NCBI GenBank assembly: GCA_903932685.1
Contig: CAIZGX010000046.1
Coordinates: 1 to 64,000, forward strand
DNA: 64,000 nt
Direction of reading: 5' to 3'
DNA from: an uncultured Bacteroidota bacterium
GTDB taxonomy: Bacteria > Bacteroidota > Bacteroidia > Flavobacteriales_D > Sanyastnellaceae
The translations under genes and the position numbers were made by a program. Shown one piece after another: positions 56,037-64,000 of this stretch (its first letter is position 1; the number at the start of each line of letters is the position of its first letter). The notes below the pieces were generated by a model, which made no database searches, was not told the origin of the DNA, and was given only the letters and a program-made list of their open reading frames with translations.

Positions 56037-57833
56037 ATGAATATGAAGAACCTATTCACAATTCTAGTAGCCAACTTGCTACTTCTTTCGTGCACAGCAC
56101 AGAAAGCACCCCTGGAATTAAATCCAGCATTCGACCCTATTCGCACTTCAACATTGAATGAGCGCTATGAAAAAGCACTTCGTGATTTGGCTGGCATGTC
56201 GAATAGTGCTGAAAAATTCGCTGTAGATGGATATAATTATTTAGAGTGGGCAGTAGATGGAAAATTAATTGATCCCGTTAAAACTGCTGAGGCGAAAGAA
56301 GCTTTCTATGCAGGGTTACTAGCAGACTCCCTTTTCCCCTTGAACTACGTTGGATTGGGGCAAATTGAATTGCGTGAAGGAAACGGAGGAAAGGCCGAGA
56401 CCTATTTCGCGAAAGCACGCAGCATTGTCGACAACAAGAAATTCAAAGCAACAAAAGATTTAAAATACACCACCTACATTGCCATTGCTGCGGCAAACAT
56501 AGCTGAAACATCAAAGAATCTCAATGCTGCAAAAACCGTTTTAGACGCTTTAGCTGAAGTTGAAATCACGAATCAAAACATTGCATTGCAACTCGGATTA
56601 ACGCTTGGAGACTACAACAGTTTTAAAGAAATCAACGACCAATCGAAAGCTATTACGCAATACAACAAGTGCTTGGAAATTGATCCGAAATATGTCCCAG
56701 CGTTGTACCGCAAAGCGAAATTATACCGCGGTGCGAAAAACAATGACGAAGCGTTGAAATTCTTCAATGAAGCAATCGCAACTGATCCAACCTTCGCACC
56801 TTCATACCGCGAAAAGGCAGAACTTCTAAAAGATTACGCACGTTTTGACGAGGCTATTTCAGCCTACTCAAAATACTTAGAGTTAAACAACTCTTGTCGC
56901 GTTCAACAACGTTACGCTTCGTTTTTCTACCTGACGAAAAACTATGAGCGTGCGATTTATGAAGTTACGGCAACCATCCCTTGTAATCCAGAGAACTTCA
57001 CCTTAAACCGCGTATTGGGATATTCATACCTCGAGTTGAAAAACTTCGCTGAAGCGAAAAATTCAATGGATATTTATTTCGCAAGACAAGCTGTAAAAAA
57101 CCAAGATGCTTCTGACTATGTCAACTACAGCAAAATTTGCTTAGGCTTAGGTCAAGACAGTTTGGGAATTGTATACTTGGAAAAAGCTATTGAGCTCTTC
57201 CCGGAATACACCGAGGGTTACAACGAAATTGCAACTATCTATACCAACAAAGCCATTGCTTCTAAGGGTAAAGAAAACGAAGCACTCCGCATTAAGCTTT
57301 ACAGCCAAGCAGCGAACTGGTACGAAAAGAAAATGGTGAAATTGGGTGCCGATCCGAAGGATCAATTCATTCAAGGACAGATGTACTATTTCTCTCAACA
57401 GTATGTGTTGGCAGACACTACCTTCCGCAGAAGCTCTGTTCGCTATCCAGAAGCGTGGTTCTGGGTTGCAAAAGCTCAAAACAAAATAGACCTTGCGGCA
57501 GTAACAGAAACTAGCCCTGCACAAGGATTGGCAAAACCGTTCTACGAGAAAGGAATTATTTTGGTTGGGCAAGATCCTGCTATCATTGAAAAGAACAAAA
57601 AGAACTTAGCTGAGGCATACCAATACCTAGGATTGTACTACGGAAATATGGGCGACATCAACTGCTCTAAATCTGCCTGGAATAAAGTACTTCAATTAGA
57701 TCCAACCAACAAAATTGCGAACCAACTTTTGGTTACGCCAGAAACAATAGACCCTGAACTGGTTGCAGCTCCTGGCGATTGTCCATTGGTTGTTTACCCT
57801 GAAATTCCAAAAGAAGAAACCGAAGGAAACTAA
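56037..57833 (+). CDS. TPR-repeat lipoprotein
   Basis: 598 residues (ATG 56037, or 56043). Signal and lipobox LLLLSC (Cys20 or so). Most of the chain is helical TPR-like repeats: YNKCLEIDPKYVPALYRKAKLYRGAKNNDEALKFFNEAI in part, TDPTFAPSYREKAELLKDYARFDEAISAYSKYL in part, and IELFPEYTEGYNEIATIYTNKA. Ends with a Pro/Glu tail. Likely a scaffold in the envelope. Last gene of tonB - small membrane - PstS-like - TPR, closed by two terminators. Confidence 0.85.
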   Translation: MNMKNLFTILVANLLLLSCTAQKAPLELNPAFDPIRTSTLNERYEKALRDLAGMSNSAEKFAVDGYNYLEWAVDGKLIDPVKTAEAKEAFYAGLLADSLFPLNYVGLGQIELREGNGGKAETYFAKARSIVDNKKFKATKDLKYTTYIAIAAANIAETSKNLNAAKTVLDALAEVEITNQNIALQLGLTLGDYNSFKEINDQSKAITQYNKCLEIDPKYVPALYRKAKLYRGAKNNDEALKFFNEAIATDPTFAPSYREKAELLKDYARFDEAISAYSKYLELNNSCRVQQRYASFFYLTKNYERAIYEVTATIPCNPENFTLNRVLGYSYLELKNFAEAKNSMDIYFARQAVKNQDASDYVNYSKICLGLGQDSLGIVYLEKAIELFPEYTEGYNEIATIYTNKAIASKGKENEALRIKLYSQAANWYEKKMVKLGADPKDQFIQGQMYYFSQQYVLADTTFRRSSVRYPEAWFWVAKAQNKIDLAAVTETSPAQGLAKPFYEKGIILVGQDPAIIEKNKKNLAEAYQYLGLYYGNMGDINCSKSAWNKVLQLDPTNKIANQLLVTPETIDPELVAAPGDCPLVVYPEIPKEETEGN

Positions 57834-57846
57834 TTTCAACTTTCAG

Positions 57847-57876
57847 AAGAGGCAAGTGTTCACTTTCCTCTTTTAA
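57847..57876 (+). terminator. First terminator after the TPR gene
   Basis: AAGAGG-C-AAGTG with CACTT-T-CCTCTT, one mismatch, short loop, followed by TTTT. Confidence 0.7.
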
Positions 57877-57878
57877 TA

Positions 57879-57923
57879 ACTCCCAATACTTCCTGAAAAG
57901 GAAAGCATTGGGAGTTTATTTTT
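57879..57923 (+). terminator. Second, longer terminator after the TPR gene
   Basis: Long interrupted hairpin: ACTCCCAAT with ATTGGGAGT and inner TTCCT-GAAA-AGGAA, then TTATTTTT. Two hairpins in a row insulate the operon from the next gene. Confidence 0.8.
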
Positions 57924-57924
57924 G
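57917..57924 (+). promoter_or_regulatory. -7 box before the acidic repeat protein
   Basis: TATTTTTG, a TAnnTTTG match that uses the T-run of the terminator. ATG 57941 is 17 bases downstream. Confidence 0.4.
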
Positions 57925-57925
57925 A

Positions 57926-57940
57926 AGTACAATTTGTACT
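57926..57940. promoter_or_regulatory. Perfect 15-bp palindrome abutting the start codon
   Basis: AGTACAA-T-TTGTACT, directly before ATG 57941. In this position a bound repressor would cover the transcription start. No T-run follows, so not a terminator. Role is inference. Confidence 0.5.
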
Positions 57941-58780
57941 ATGGAAAACTCAATGCGATTGAAAGAACTTTCAGAAGAACTTCACACCAATATTAACGAG
58001 CTGCTTTCTGGCAACATGTCGCCGGAACAAACCCAGCACTTGGTTGAATTATGCAGTGAGCTTTACGAAAAACTCATTGTGCTTCGTTTCAAAGCGTTCA
58101 CGGAAACAATTACTCCGGCCGAAAAAATGCAAGCGGTGCTTGAAACTTCAGAACCGATTAAAATAGACACCACGCCTGTTTCAACACCACCAGAATTGGC
58201 GAATCAAGTGAATTTGATTGATGCGATCAAGGAGGTGGAGCAAGGTCCTGCGGAAGGTGTTACACAAGGTGCGGAGCAAGGTCCTGTGGAAGGTGTTACA
58301 CAAGGTGCGGAGCAAGGTCCTGCGGAAGAACCTTCGCAAGAGGAGTTAGAAGAAGAAGATGGTGATGATGAAGAGATTGTATTTCAGTTGATTCCGAATG
58401 AGGAGCCGGTTGCTGAAATGCCCGTAATGACAGTTGTTACAGAGGCTCCAGCGCGCGAAGAAGCAAAACCAATGGTTTCGTTGAACGATACGTTCAAAGA
58501 AAATGCGAATCAGCAGGCGACCATTGCTAAGAAGTTAGAGGGTTCGCCAATTAGCGATTTAAAAAAGAACATTTCTTTGAATCAACGTTTTCAATTCTGT
58601 AAAGATTTGTTCAAAGGAAACAACCAAGAATACGAAGTGACGTTGGAGAAACTAAACAACACGAATCGCGACGAAGCCATTCGTGTTCTTCAAACTTTGA
58701 AAGATAAGTATAGTTGGAATCCAGATTCTATGGCAGTGAAAGACTTTACCGATTTGGTGACTAGACGCTACATGGCATGA
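57941..58780 (+). CDS. Acidic protein with internal repeats, unknown function
   Basis: 279 residues, no signal peptide. N-terminal helical domain (1-65: MRLKELSEELHTNINELLSG). A middle region of low complexity (100-150) with two and a half copies of a GPAEGVTQGAEQ-type unit, then a very acidic EELEEEDGDDEEIV. A C-terminal helical domain (about 200-279: VSLNDTFKENANQQ, KKNISLNQRFQFCKDLF, RVLQTLKDKYSWNPDS). The last domain looks conserved among Bacteroidota hypothetical proteins. Coupled to rsmI by a four-base overlap. Cytoplasmic; function unknown. Confidence 0.75.
   Translation: MENSMRLKELSEELHTNINELLSGNMSPEQTQHLVELCSELYEKLIVLRFKAFTETITPAEKMQAVLETSEPIKIDTTPVSTPPELANQVNLIDAIKEVEQGPAEGVTQGAEQGPVEGVTQGAEQGPAEEPSQEELEEEDGDDEEIVFQLIPNEEPVAEMPVMTVVTEAPAREEAKPMVSLNDTFKENANQQATIAKKLEGSPISDLKKNISLNQRFQFCKDLFKGNNQEYEVTLEKLNNTNRDEAIRVLQTLKDKYSWNPDSMAVKDFTDLVTRRYMA
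58238..58326 (+). repeat. 36-bp tandem coding repeat
   Basis: Full units 58238-58273 and 58274-58309, with one base difference, plus a partial third. Encodes EQGPAEGVTQGA. Near-perfect identity means recent duplication. Confidence 0.9.
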
Positions 58781-59445
58781 GGCTATTCGTAGTCCCGACT
58801 CCTGTTGGAAACCTTGAAGACCTTACACTGCGAGCCATTCGCATTTTAAAAGAGTGTGATTTCATTTTGTGCGAAGACACCCGAGTGAGCGTTCGGTTGT
58901 TGCATCACCTTGAATTTTCAAAACAATTGGTAGCCTTCCACCAACACAACGAGCATCAAAAACTCGATCACATTATCGAGCGCATTCAACAATCGCAATC
59001 GGTAGCCCTTATCTCCGATGCAGGAACACCTGGAATTTCAGATCCTGGATTTTTATTGGTTCGGGCATGCATTCAAAACAACATTCCTGTTGAATGCCTT
59101 CCAGGCCCAACGGCTTTCGTTCCGGCACTCGTGAACAGTGGCCTTCCAACCGATAAATTTATTTTCGAAGGGTTCCTTCCACAAAAAAAAGGAAGAGAAA
59201 CACAACTCAAGCGCATAGCCGAAAACCCCTTCACTTCCGTCCTGTACGAGTCTCCTCACCGCATGGTGAAATGCCTAGAACAGTTAATAAAGTTCTGTGG
59301 TGAAGACCGCCAATGTTCTGTCTCCCGCGAAATATCGAAGAAATTCGAAGAAACGCGTCGCGGAACCCTTGTTGAACTTTTAGCGCATTTCAGCACACAC
59401 GAACCGAAGGGTGAGTTCGTAATTGTGCTAAATTCGCGTTCATGA
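58777..59445 (+). CDS. rsmI: 16S rRNA (cytidine(1402)-2'-O)-methyltransferase
   Basis: SAM-dependent tetrapyrrole-methylase-fold enzyme modifying C1402 in the ribosomal P site; 222 residues. VVPTPVGNLEDLTLRAIRIL start, CEDTRVSVRLLHHLEF, ALISDAGTPGISDPG, CLPGPTAFVPALVNSGLP, FEGFLPQKKGRE. Shorter than E. coli RsmI (lacks part of the tail). Overlaps both neighbours by ATGA, forming repeat protein - rsmI - lysS. Confidence 0.95.
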   Translation: MRLFVVPTPVGNLEDLTLRAIRILKECDFILCEDTRVSVRLLHHLEFSKQLVAFHQHNEHQKLDHIIERIQQSQSVALISDAGTPGISDPGFLLVRACIQNNIPVECLPGPTAFVPALVNSGLPTDKFIFEGFLPQKKGRETQLKRIAENPFTSVLYESPHRMVKCLEQLIKFCGEDRQCSVSREISKKFEETRRGTLVELLAHFSTHEPKGEFVIVLNSRS

Positions 59446-61151
59446 GTTTGAATCTTTCCCCTGAAGAAATTGTACGCAGAGAAGCACTCGCAAAATTGCG
59501 CGCGCTAGGCATTGATCCCTTCCCTGCTGAAGAATTTATTACCACTTCAAACGCCGAAGAAATAAAGGCGAACTACGAAGAGGGTAAACAGGTTATTGTG
59601 GCCGGACGTTTAATGAATCAGCGTATTCAAGGAAAGGCGGGGTTCGCCGATCTTTTCGATTCAACCGGAAGAGTTCAACTCTACATAAATCAAGATGCAT
59701 TGTGTCCAGGCGAAGACAAAACGCTTTACCAAGATGTAGTTCGTCACCTTTTGCATTACGGCGATTTCGTTGGTGTTGAAGGAACGTTATTCACTACGAA
59801 GTTGGGTGAAATTTCGATACACGTTTCAGGATTAAAAGTTCTTGCAAAATCGTTGAAGCCACTTCCAATGGTGAAGACAGATGCAGATGGGAATATATAT
59901 GACGCGTTCACCGATCCTGAATTGCGTTACCGCATGCGCTACGTAGACCTTGTTGTGAATCCGAAAGTGAAAGACACCTTCGTGAAGCGCACCAAGATTG
60001 TAAACGCCATGCGCAACTTCTTCAACGACAAAGGATATTTGGAAGTTGACACGCCTGTACTTCAAGCTATTCCCGGAGGAGCCTCCGCTCGTCCATTTAC
60101 TACGCACCACAACTCGCTCGACATTCCCATGTACTTGCGTATTGCGAATGAGTTGTATTTGAAAAGACTTATTGTAGGCGGATTCGATGGCGTTTACGAA
60201 TTCAGTAGAAATTTCCGCAACGAAGGAATGGATCGCACGCACAATCCGGAATTCACTGTGATGGAAATTTATGTGGCCTACAAAGACTACAACTGGATGA
60301 TGAACTTCACTGAGCAAATGTTGGAGCATGTCGCCGTTGAAGCGCTTGGAAAAACTGAAGTTCAGTTCGGAGAAAAAACATTAAGCTTTAAAGCTCCATT
60401 CGCGCGTGTTACCATGACCGATGCGATTAAGCAATACACGGGCTTCGATATTACCGGAAAGTCTGAAAACGAGCTTCGTGCGAAGTGTTTGGAGTTAGGT
60501 TTAGACGCTGGAGAAAATTTAGGAAAAGGAAAACTCATCGACACCCTTTTCGGTGAGATGTGCGAGAAGCATTACATTCAACCAACATTCATTACAGATT
60601 ATCCTGTAGAGATGTCGCCGTTGTGTAAGCGTCACCGTGAAAACCCAGAACTTACCGAACGTTTCGAATTAATGGTGAACGGAAAAGAATTGGCCAACGC
60701 TTATTCAGAGTTGAACGATCCTATTGATCAACGCGAACGCTTCGAAGAGCAAGCGAGCCTGATGGAGCGCGGCGACGATGAGGCGATGTTCATTGATTAC
60801 GATTTCTTGCGTTCATTGGAATACGGCATGCCGCCTACTTCAGGAATGGGCATTGGGGTAGATCGCTTGGTCATGATGATGACCAATAACGAAAGCATTC
60901 AAGAGGTGTTGTTCTTCCCGCAAATGCGTCCAGAGAAGAAACAAGAAGGTCCTGATGTGGCTTCTTTCGAAGCAAAAGGAATTCAAGCGCATTGGATCGA
61001 AGCAATTGTAAGCATGGGATTCCTTTCATTGGATAAATTGAAAGAAACCAAGCCAACGGCATTGCACCAAAACTTGAATCAATACCGTAAGAAAAACAAG
61101 CTCGATATTCCTGCAGCGCAGTTGGAAGAAATTATGATGTGGTTTAGTTAA
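59442..61151 (+). CDS. lysS: Lysyl-tRNA synthetase, class II
   Basis: 569 residues. N-terminal OB-fold anticodon domain (about 45-145, VAGRLMNQRIQGKAGFADL). Class II core with motif 2 NFRNEGMDRTHNPEFT and motif 3 GMGIGVDRLVMMM. About 65 residues longer than E. coli LysS at the C-terminus (AKGIQAHWIEAIVSMGFLSLDKL in part), an extension usual in Bacteroidota. Starts in the rsmI stop (ATGA). Its 3' end overlaps the convergent outer-membrane gene by eight bases. Confidence 0.95.
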   Translation: MSLNLSPEEIVRREALAKLRALGIDPFPAEEFITTSNAEEIKANYEEGKQVIVAGRLMNQRIQGKAGFADLFDSTGRVQLYINQDALCPGEDKTLYQDVVRHLLHYGDFVGVEGTLFTTKLGEISIHVSGLKVLAKSLKPLPMVKTDADGNIYDAFTDPELRYRMRYVDLVVNPKVKDTFVKRTKIVNAMRNFFNDKGYLEVDTPVLQAIPGGASARPFTTHHNSLDIPMYLRIANELYLKRLIVGGFDGVYEFSRNFRNEGMDRTHNPEFTVMEIYVAYKDYNWMMNFTEQMLEHVAVEALGKTEVQFGEKTLSFKAPFARVTMTDAIKQYTGFDITGKSENELRAKCLELGLDAGENLGKGKLIDTLFGEMCEKHYIQPTFITDYPVEMSPLCKRHRENPELTERFELMVNGKELANAYSELNDPIDQRERFEEQASLMERGDDEAMFIDYDFLRSLEYGMPPTSGMGIGVDRLVMMMTNNESIQEVLFFPQMRPEKKQEGPDVASFEAKGIQAHWIEAIVSMGFLSLDKLKETKPTALHQNLNQYRKKNKLDIPAAQLEEIMMWFS

Positions 61152-64000
61152 ACAACAAACGAACACTCATATTTCCGGCGTGAACAATATCGCGTCCGTC
61201 ACTTTTCCTTCCGTTGTAATTCAACGAAAGTTGTAAATTCTGATTGATTGTTTTTCTCCATGCGCAAGCAATTGTTAGATTGTTTCCTGCTTGCAATCCG
61301 CCTAACGCATCGTACACAACGGGTCCTGTTGCATCGCCTTCAAACTGGATGCGAATGTACTTCACTTCGCTTTTGAAGAGTTGTCCGTTCTTGGCTTCCA
61401 CTTGCCCGTCTGCGCCAAGGGAAAGACTTCGCGCGTTGAAGGTTGTTTCGCTTGCGTTTCCGCTTCTAATTGCAAGTTCTCCTAACACTGCAAATCGTTT
61501 GTTGTTTGTAGGTTGAAACGCGAGCGAAGGCGTTGCTGTGATGTAGGTTGAAGTGAAGTTTCGCGTCGTTAAAAAATCGGATGATGTTTCCTTTTTTCCT
61601 GAAGTCACTTGAAGTAAAACTTGCGTACTCGATTCGATGGACTTTCTGAAATTCAGAATTTGCGATTGCTCAACCCGTGTTTCAAATCCGGAAAGAAGAA
61701 AAGCTTTATTCATGACTTGTTGCGTGGTGAAATCGGCACTGAAGTTCGGATCAGACTTGCGATAAAACAGCGTGCCGCGCAAGACATTTCCAGCAGAAAC
61801 CAAATATGTTTCATTGTCATATAAAGGCGAAATATGTTCCAATCCTCCGAAGGTCGACTTGCGTTCAGCGCGACTCATTAACTGCGTACTCCATGACTTC
61901 AGCGTGTTATACAAAAATGTGTTTTTGTTTTTCAATTGACGTGGATTCACATTCAAAGAAGAAGTGAAAGATGTCGTGTAGATGCTTTGGTATTCTGTTG
62001 TTTGAACAGGCAGGCGCACATAGTTTGCTTCGTAGGCAAATGCAGCGACTTCAAATTCAGAAAGTTCTTTAATGCCGTTATCGTTGTAGTCGTTCCACAC
62101 ATACACACCCTGTCCCGCAGGGACTTCAGCATAAATAAAAGCTTGCTTCGCTTCCAAACCGCTTGACGTTTCATAAAACAAATTCAGCTGTGCCCATTTG
62201 TTTTGTGGTGTTCGAAATTCTATTCGTCCGAGCAAACTACTCAGCGGTTTTATCAGGGCTAAACTGTTCAACGAAACCAATTGTCGGTTGCTTGCGGTAA
62301 CTGCGAAATAACTTCCTCCCTTTGTTGTGTTTCGAAATTCAACTCCGTAATTATTAGCGGTTGAAATGGGCGTCACACCGTTAAGTATGAACGCATGATC
62401 TTTTCTATTTCGAACAAAAAATTTGAACGCGCGATGCGTAGTATCCGTTGAACGGAAGTAAGCTTCACCGTCGAAAAACTTATACGACTGTTGTGCAACA
62501 GCAAACGTGTTAAGCTCTTGCTCATCGCGAATTCCAAAAGTAAAACGCTTGCCTTCCCTGTACAGATGGGCCTTCTGGCGAATGAAGGAAGAAGCTATTG
62601 CACCGGTGGTTTCCAAAGCAGAAGCATCGATTTGAATTTTCGTGTGTTCAAAGACATTCGCATTCACTAAAACTTTTGCTTTGTTCGCTTCGAAAATATT
62701 TCCAATTTCATAATGCGCTCCACTCACGGTGATGTGCTTTCCTGCTTCAATTTGACGACTCACTTTGGCTTCGGAAATCCACTCGCTCTCGCCGTTTCTT
62801 AAAATGGTTTGCACGTTCCAGTTTCGTTCAAACTCTACTTCTCGAAAACGTTCTATGCGTGAAAACGTAGAAGACAGATTCTCTGTATTCAGCTCCCAGA
62901 GCCAAGCACGACCTTCCTTACCTCTTGAGATTTTCTCTTTCACATTGGCTTTAATTGCAAAGCCTTGATTGTTTCGATCGTTCAAAGTGGAAAATGTGTT
63001 GACATCGACATCGGAATAAGCGCCTTCCACATTCATGGTCCAAGCATTCTTTTCCGTTCCCCATTTCGCGGTGTGTCCTGCCACAACCATACGCTGTTTT
63101 CTTGGTGCGGTAAGTCGTTGAAAAGGTTCGTAGTTTCCTTGTTTTATGCCGTCTATAGGGGCCACCCACTTAAAAACTTTTCCGTAAGAAGAGAATCCGT
63201 TTTCAATGTAATTGCCGTTCCCATTTCCAACAAACGTAAAATTCGCGGTGAAGACGGCGACAGCTGCATCTGTTGAATAAACTAAAACATTTGTGAATGA
63301 AAGCGTATCTACTTGAGCGTACATAACGCGATCTGACTGGAATCCTGTGCTATCTATTCCACTTACAGTTGCAGCAGAAAATGCATCGCCAGCTTGCGCT
63401 AGGGTAACACGATCCTCGGCAGTTAGCGTTTGAAGTAAGGGTTGATTCTTCGCGTCGAGCTCCTGAAAAAACTGAACATAGGATGTTCCCTTCTTGGTTG
63501 TGTATTCGAAGTCAGCGGTAACTAGTGGACGTGCATATTGACGGTCGCTGTATTGAAATTCAACGACGATACGTTTGTCCTTTGTGATTCGATTTCGCGG
63601 AGTGAAAATAATTTCCGCTGTGTTGTAGTCTATGAGGTAATCTTGATCTTGTCCTCGAATGAGTTTCTTTCCATCGATATAAACGTCTTCGGTACCACCG
63701 AGAACAGTGATGTAGGTCTCCCCTTGCGCACCCTGAAGGCGATAAGGACCCTGACTTCCTTCCACCCCTAGAATACTCTGCCTATTGAATTTACCCTTCG
63801 AAATAGAAACGGAAGCTTCACTTTTCAAAATTCCTTCTGCTCTTATTTCACTTGTATTTTGAACGAATAATCCAAGTCCGCGCTTGGTGTATTTCATGAA
63901 GTAATGCGTGCGAAGAGGTAAGGTAAAATCTCCTGCGATAATCTTGTTTCGCTTATCGGTAAGTTGAATAAACACTTGATCGAACTCTTGAAATTGCTGT
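61144..64000 (-). CDS. Large outer-membrane beta-barrel protein (5' end outside window)
   Basis: Open to the right edge; over 950 residues are visible and the N-terminus is missing (the GTG at 63975 is an internal Val, because the frame continues QQFQEFDQ upstream). The early part has repeated beta modules, for example GPYRLQGAQGETYITVLGGTEDVYIDGK (in part) and DYLIDYNTAEIIFTPRNRI, as in large surface or invasin-like proteins. The second half is rich in alternating strand patterns and ends MSVRLLFN with a penultimate Phe, suggesting an outer-membrane barrel. A segment YVWNDYNDNGIKELSEFEVA resembles a calcium-binding surface loop. Probably a surface or export protein; family not named. Confidence 0.78.
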   Translation of the reverse strand, partial: QQFQEFDQVFIQLTDKRNKIIAGDFTLPLRTHYFMKYTKRGLGLFVQNTSEIRAEGILKSEASVSISKGKFNRQSILGVEGSQGPYRLQGAQGETYITVLGGTEDVYIDGKKLIRGQDQDYLIDYNTAEIIFTPRNRITKDKRIVVEFQYSDRQYARPLVTADFEYTTKKGTSYVQFFQELDAKNQPLLQTLTAEDRVTLAQAGDAFSAATVSGIDSTGFQSDRVMYAQVDTLSFTNVLVYSTDAAVAVFTANFTFVGNGNGNYIENGFSSYGKVFKWVAPIDGIKQGNYEPFQRLTAPRKQRMVVAGHTAKWGTEKNAWTMNVEGAYSDVDVNTFSTLNDRNNQGFAIKANVKEKISRGKEGRAWLWELNTENLSSTFSRIERFREVEFERNWNVQTILRNGESEWISEAKVSRQIEAGKHITVSGAHYEIGNIFEANKAKVLVNANVFEHTKIQIDASALETTGAIASSFIRQKAHLYREGKRFTFGIRDEQELNTFAVAQQSYKFFDGEAYFRSTDTTHRAFKFFVRNRKDHAFILNGVTPISTANNYGVEFRNTTKGGSYFAVTASNRQLVSLNSLALIKPLSSLLGRIEFRTPQNKWAQLNLFYETSSGLEAKQAFIYAEVPAGQGVYVWNDYNDNGIKELSEFEVAAFAYEANYVRLPVQTTEYQSIYTTSFTSSLNVNPRQLKNKNTFLYNTLKSWSTQLMSRAERKSTFGGLEHISPLYDNETYLVSAGNVLRGTLFYRKSDPNFSADFTTQQVMNKAFLLSGFETRVEQSQILNFRKSIESSTQVLLQVTSGKKETSSDFLTTRNFTSTYITATPSLAFQPTNNKRFAVLGELAIRSGNASETTFNARSLSLGADGQVEAKNGQLFKSEVKYIRIQFEGDATGPVVYDALGGLQAGNNLTIACAWRKTINQNLQLSLNYNGRKSDGRDIVHAGNMSVRLLFN

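Overview
The window is a piece of chromosome from a member of the Bacteroidota, most likely order Flavobacteriales. Several things point there: a fused MurF-alanine racemase; the ribosomal block rplM-rpsI-rpsB-tsf; the gene order recN-porD(DUF4835)-coaBC-rpoZ-bamD; an IPExxxVDY-family gene next to pyk; an FtsZ ending in LHDNVD; several proteins with type IX secretion (T9SS) sorting domains; and -7 promoter boxes of the Bacteroidota type TAnnTTTG. By eye the base composition is moderately AT-rich and even across the window. I saw no tRNA, rRNA, insertion sequence, prophage, integrase, CRISPR array or other sign of a mobile island, and no gene-free stretch longer than about 200 bases.

Layout. 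1-3.8 kb: the end of a DksA/TraR-like regulator with a lysine-rich repeat tail, then lspA and murF-alr. 3.9-9.2 kb: two large secreted proteins, a subtilisin-like protease with a type A sorting domain and an adhesin-like protein with a type B (CHU_C) domain. 9.2-14.1 kb: ribE, polA and two unknown exported proteins. 14.2-18.3 kb (minus): sdhCAB followed by a PAP2 phosphatase. 18.5-19.9 kb: an MBL-fold/rhodanese protein. 19.9-29.6 kb (minus): the ribosomal/EF-Ts block, queA, truB, recN, porD, coaBC, rpoZ, bamD. 29.7-31.9 kb: a serine-palmitoyltransferase-like enzyme and a small T9SS cargo protein. 31.9-36.1 kb (minus): pdhC, pdhA, pheS and a lipoprotein cyclophilin. 36.2-38 kb: small unknown genes and a Fur-family regulator. 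38-39.8 kb: ftsZ away from a division cluster. 39.8-50.5 kb: metG, LD-carboxypeptidase, IPExxxVDY gene, pyk, a PLP desulfhydrase/deaminase-like gene, a DUF5522 mini-protein, a porin, hutU, a DUF5684 membrane protein, aroB. 50.6-61.2 kb: valS, a secreted esterase, tonB with a small membrane protein, a PstS-like lipoprotein and a TPR lipoprotein, then an acidic repeat protein, rsmI and lysS. From 61.1 kb to the right edge (minus) lies a large outer-membrane protein that runs out of the window.

Most genes are housekeeping: cell wall and division, translation, TCA cycle and pyruvate oxidation, cofactor synthesis and DNA repair. The envelope genes fit a gliding or predatory-type Bacteroidota surface: T9SS cargo proteins, PorD, BamD, TonB, a porin and a sphingolipid-type enzyme. 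I did not find a convincing new multi-gene system. The best leads are a subtilase whose catalytic Asp is replaced by Glu, perfect palindromes containing GTAC at two start regions, a CX4CH variant in a choice-of-anchor protein, a tonB-PstS-TPR cluster with no exbBD on its flanks, and a DksA-like protein with no zinc finger and a histone-H1-like tail.
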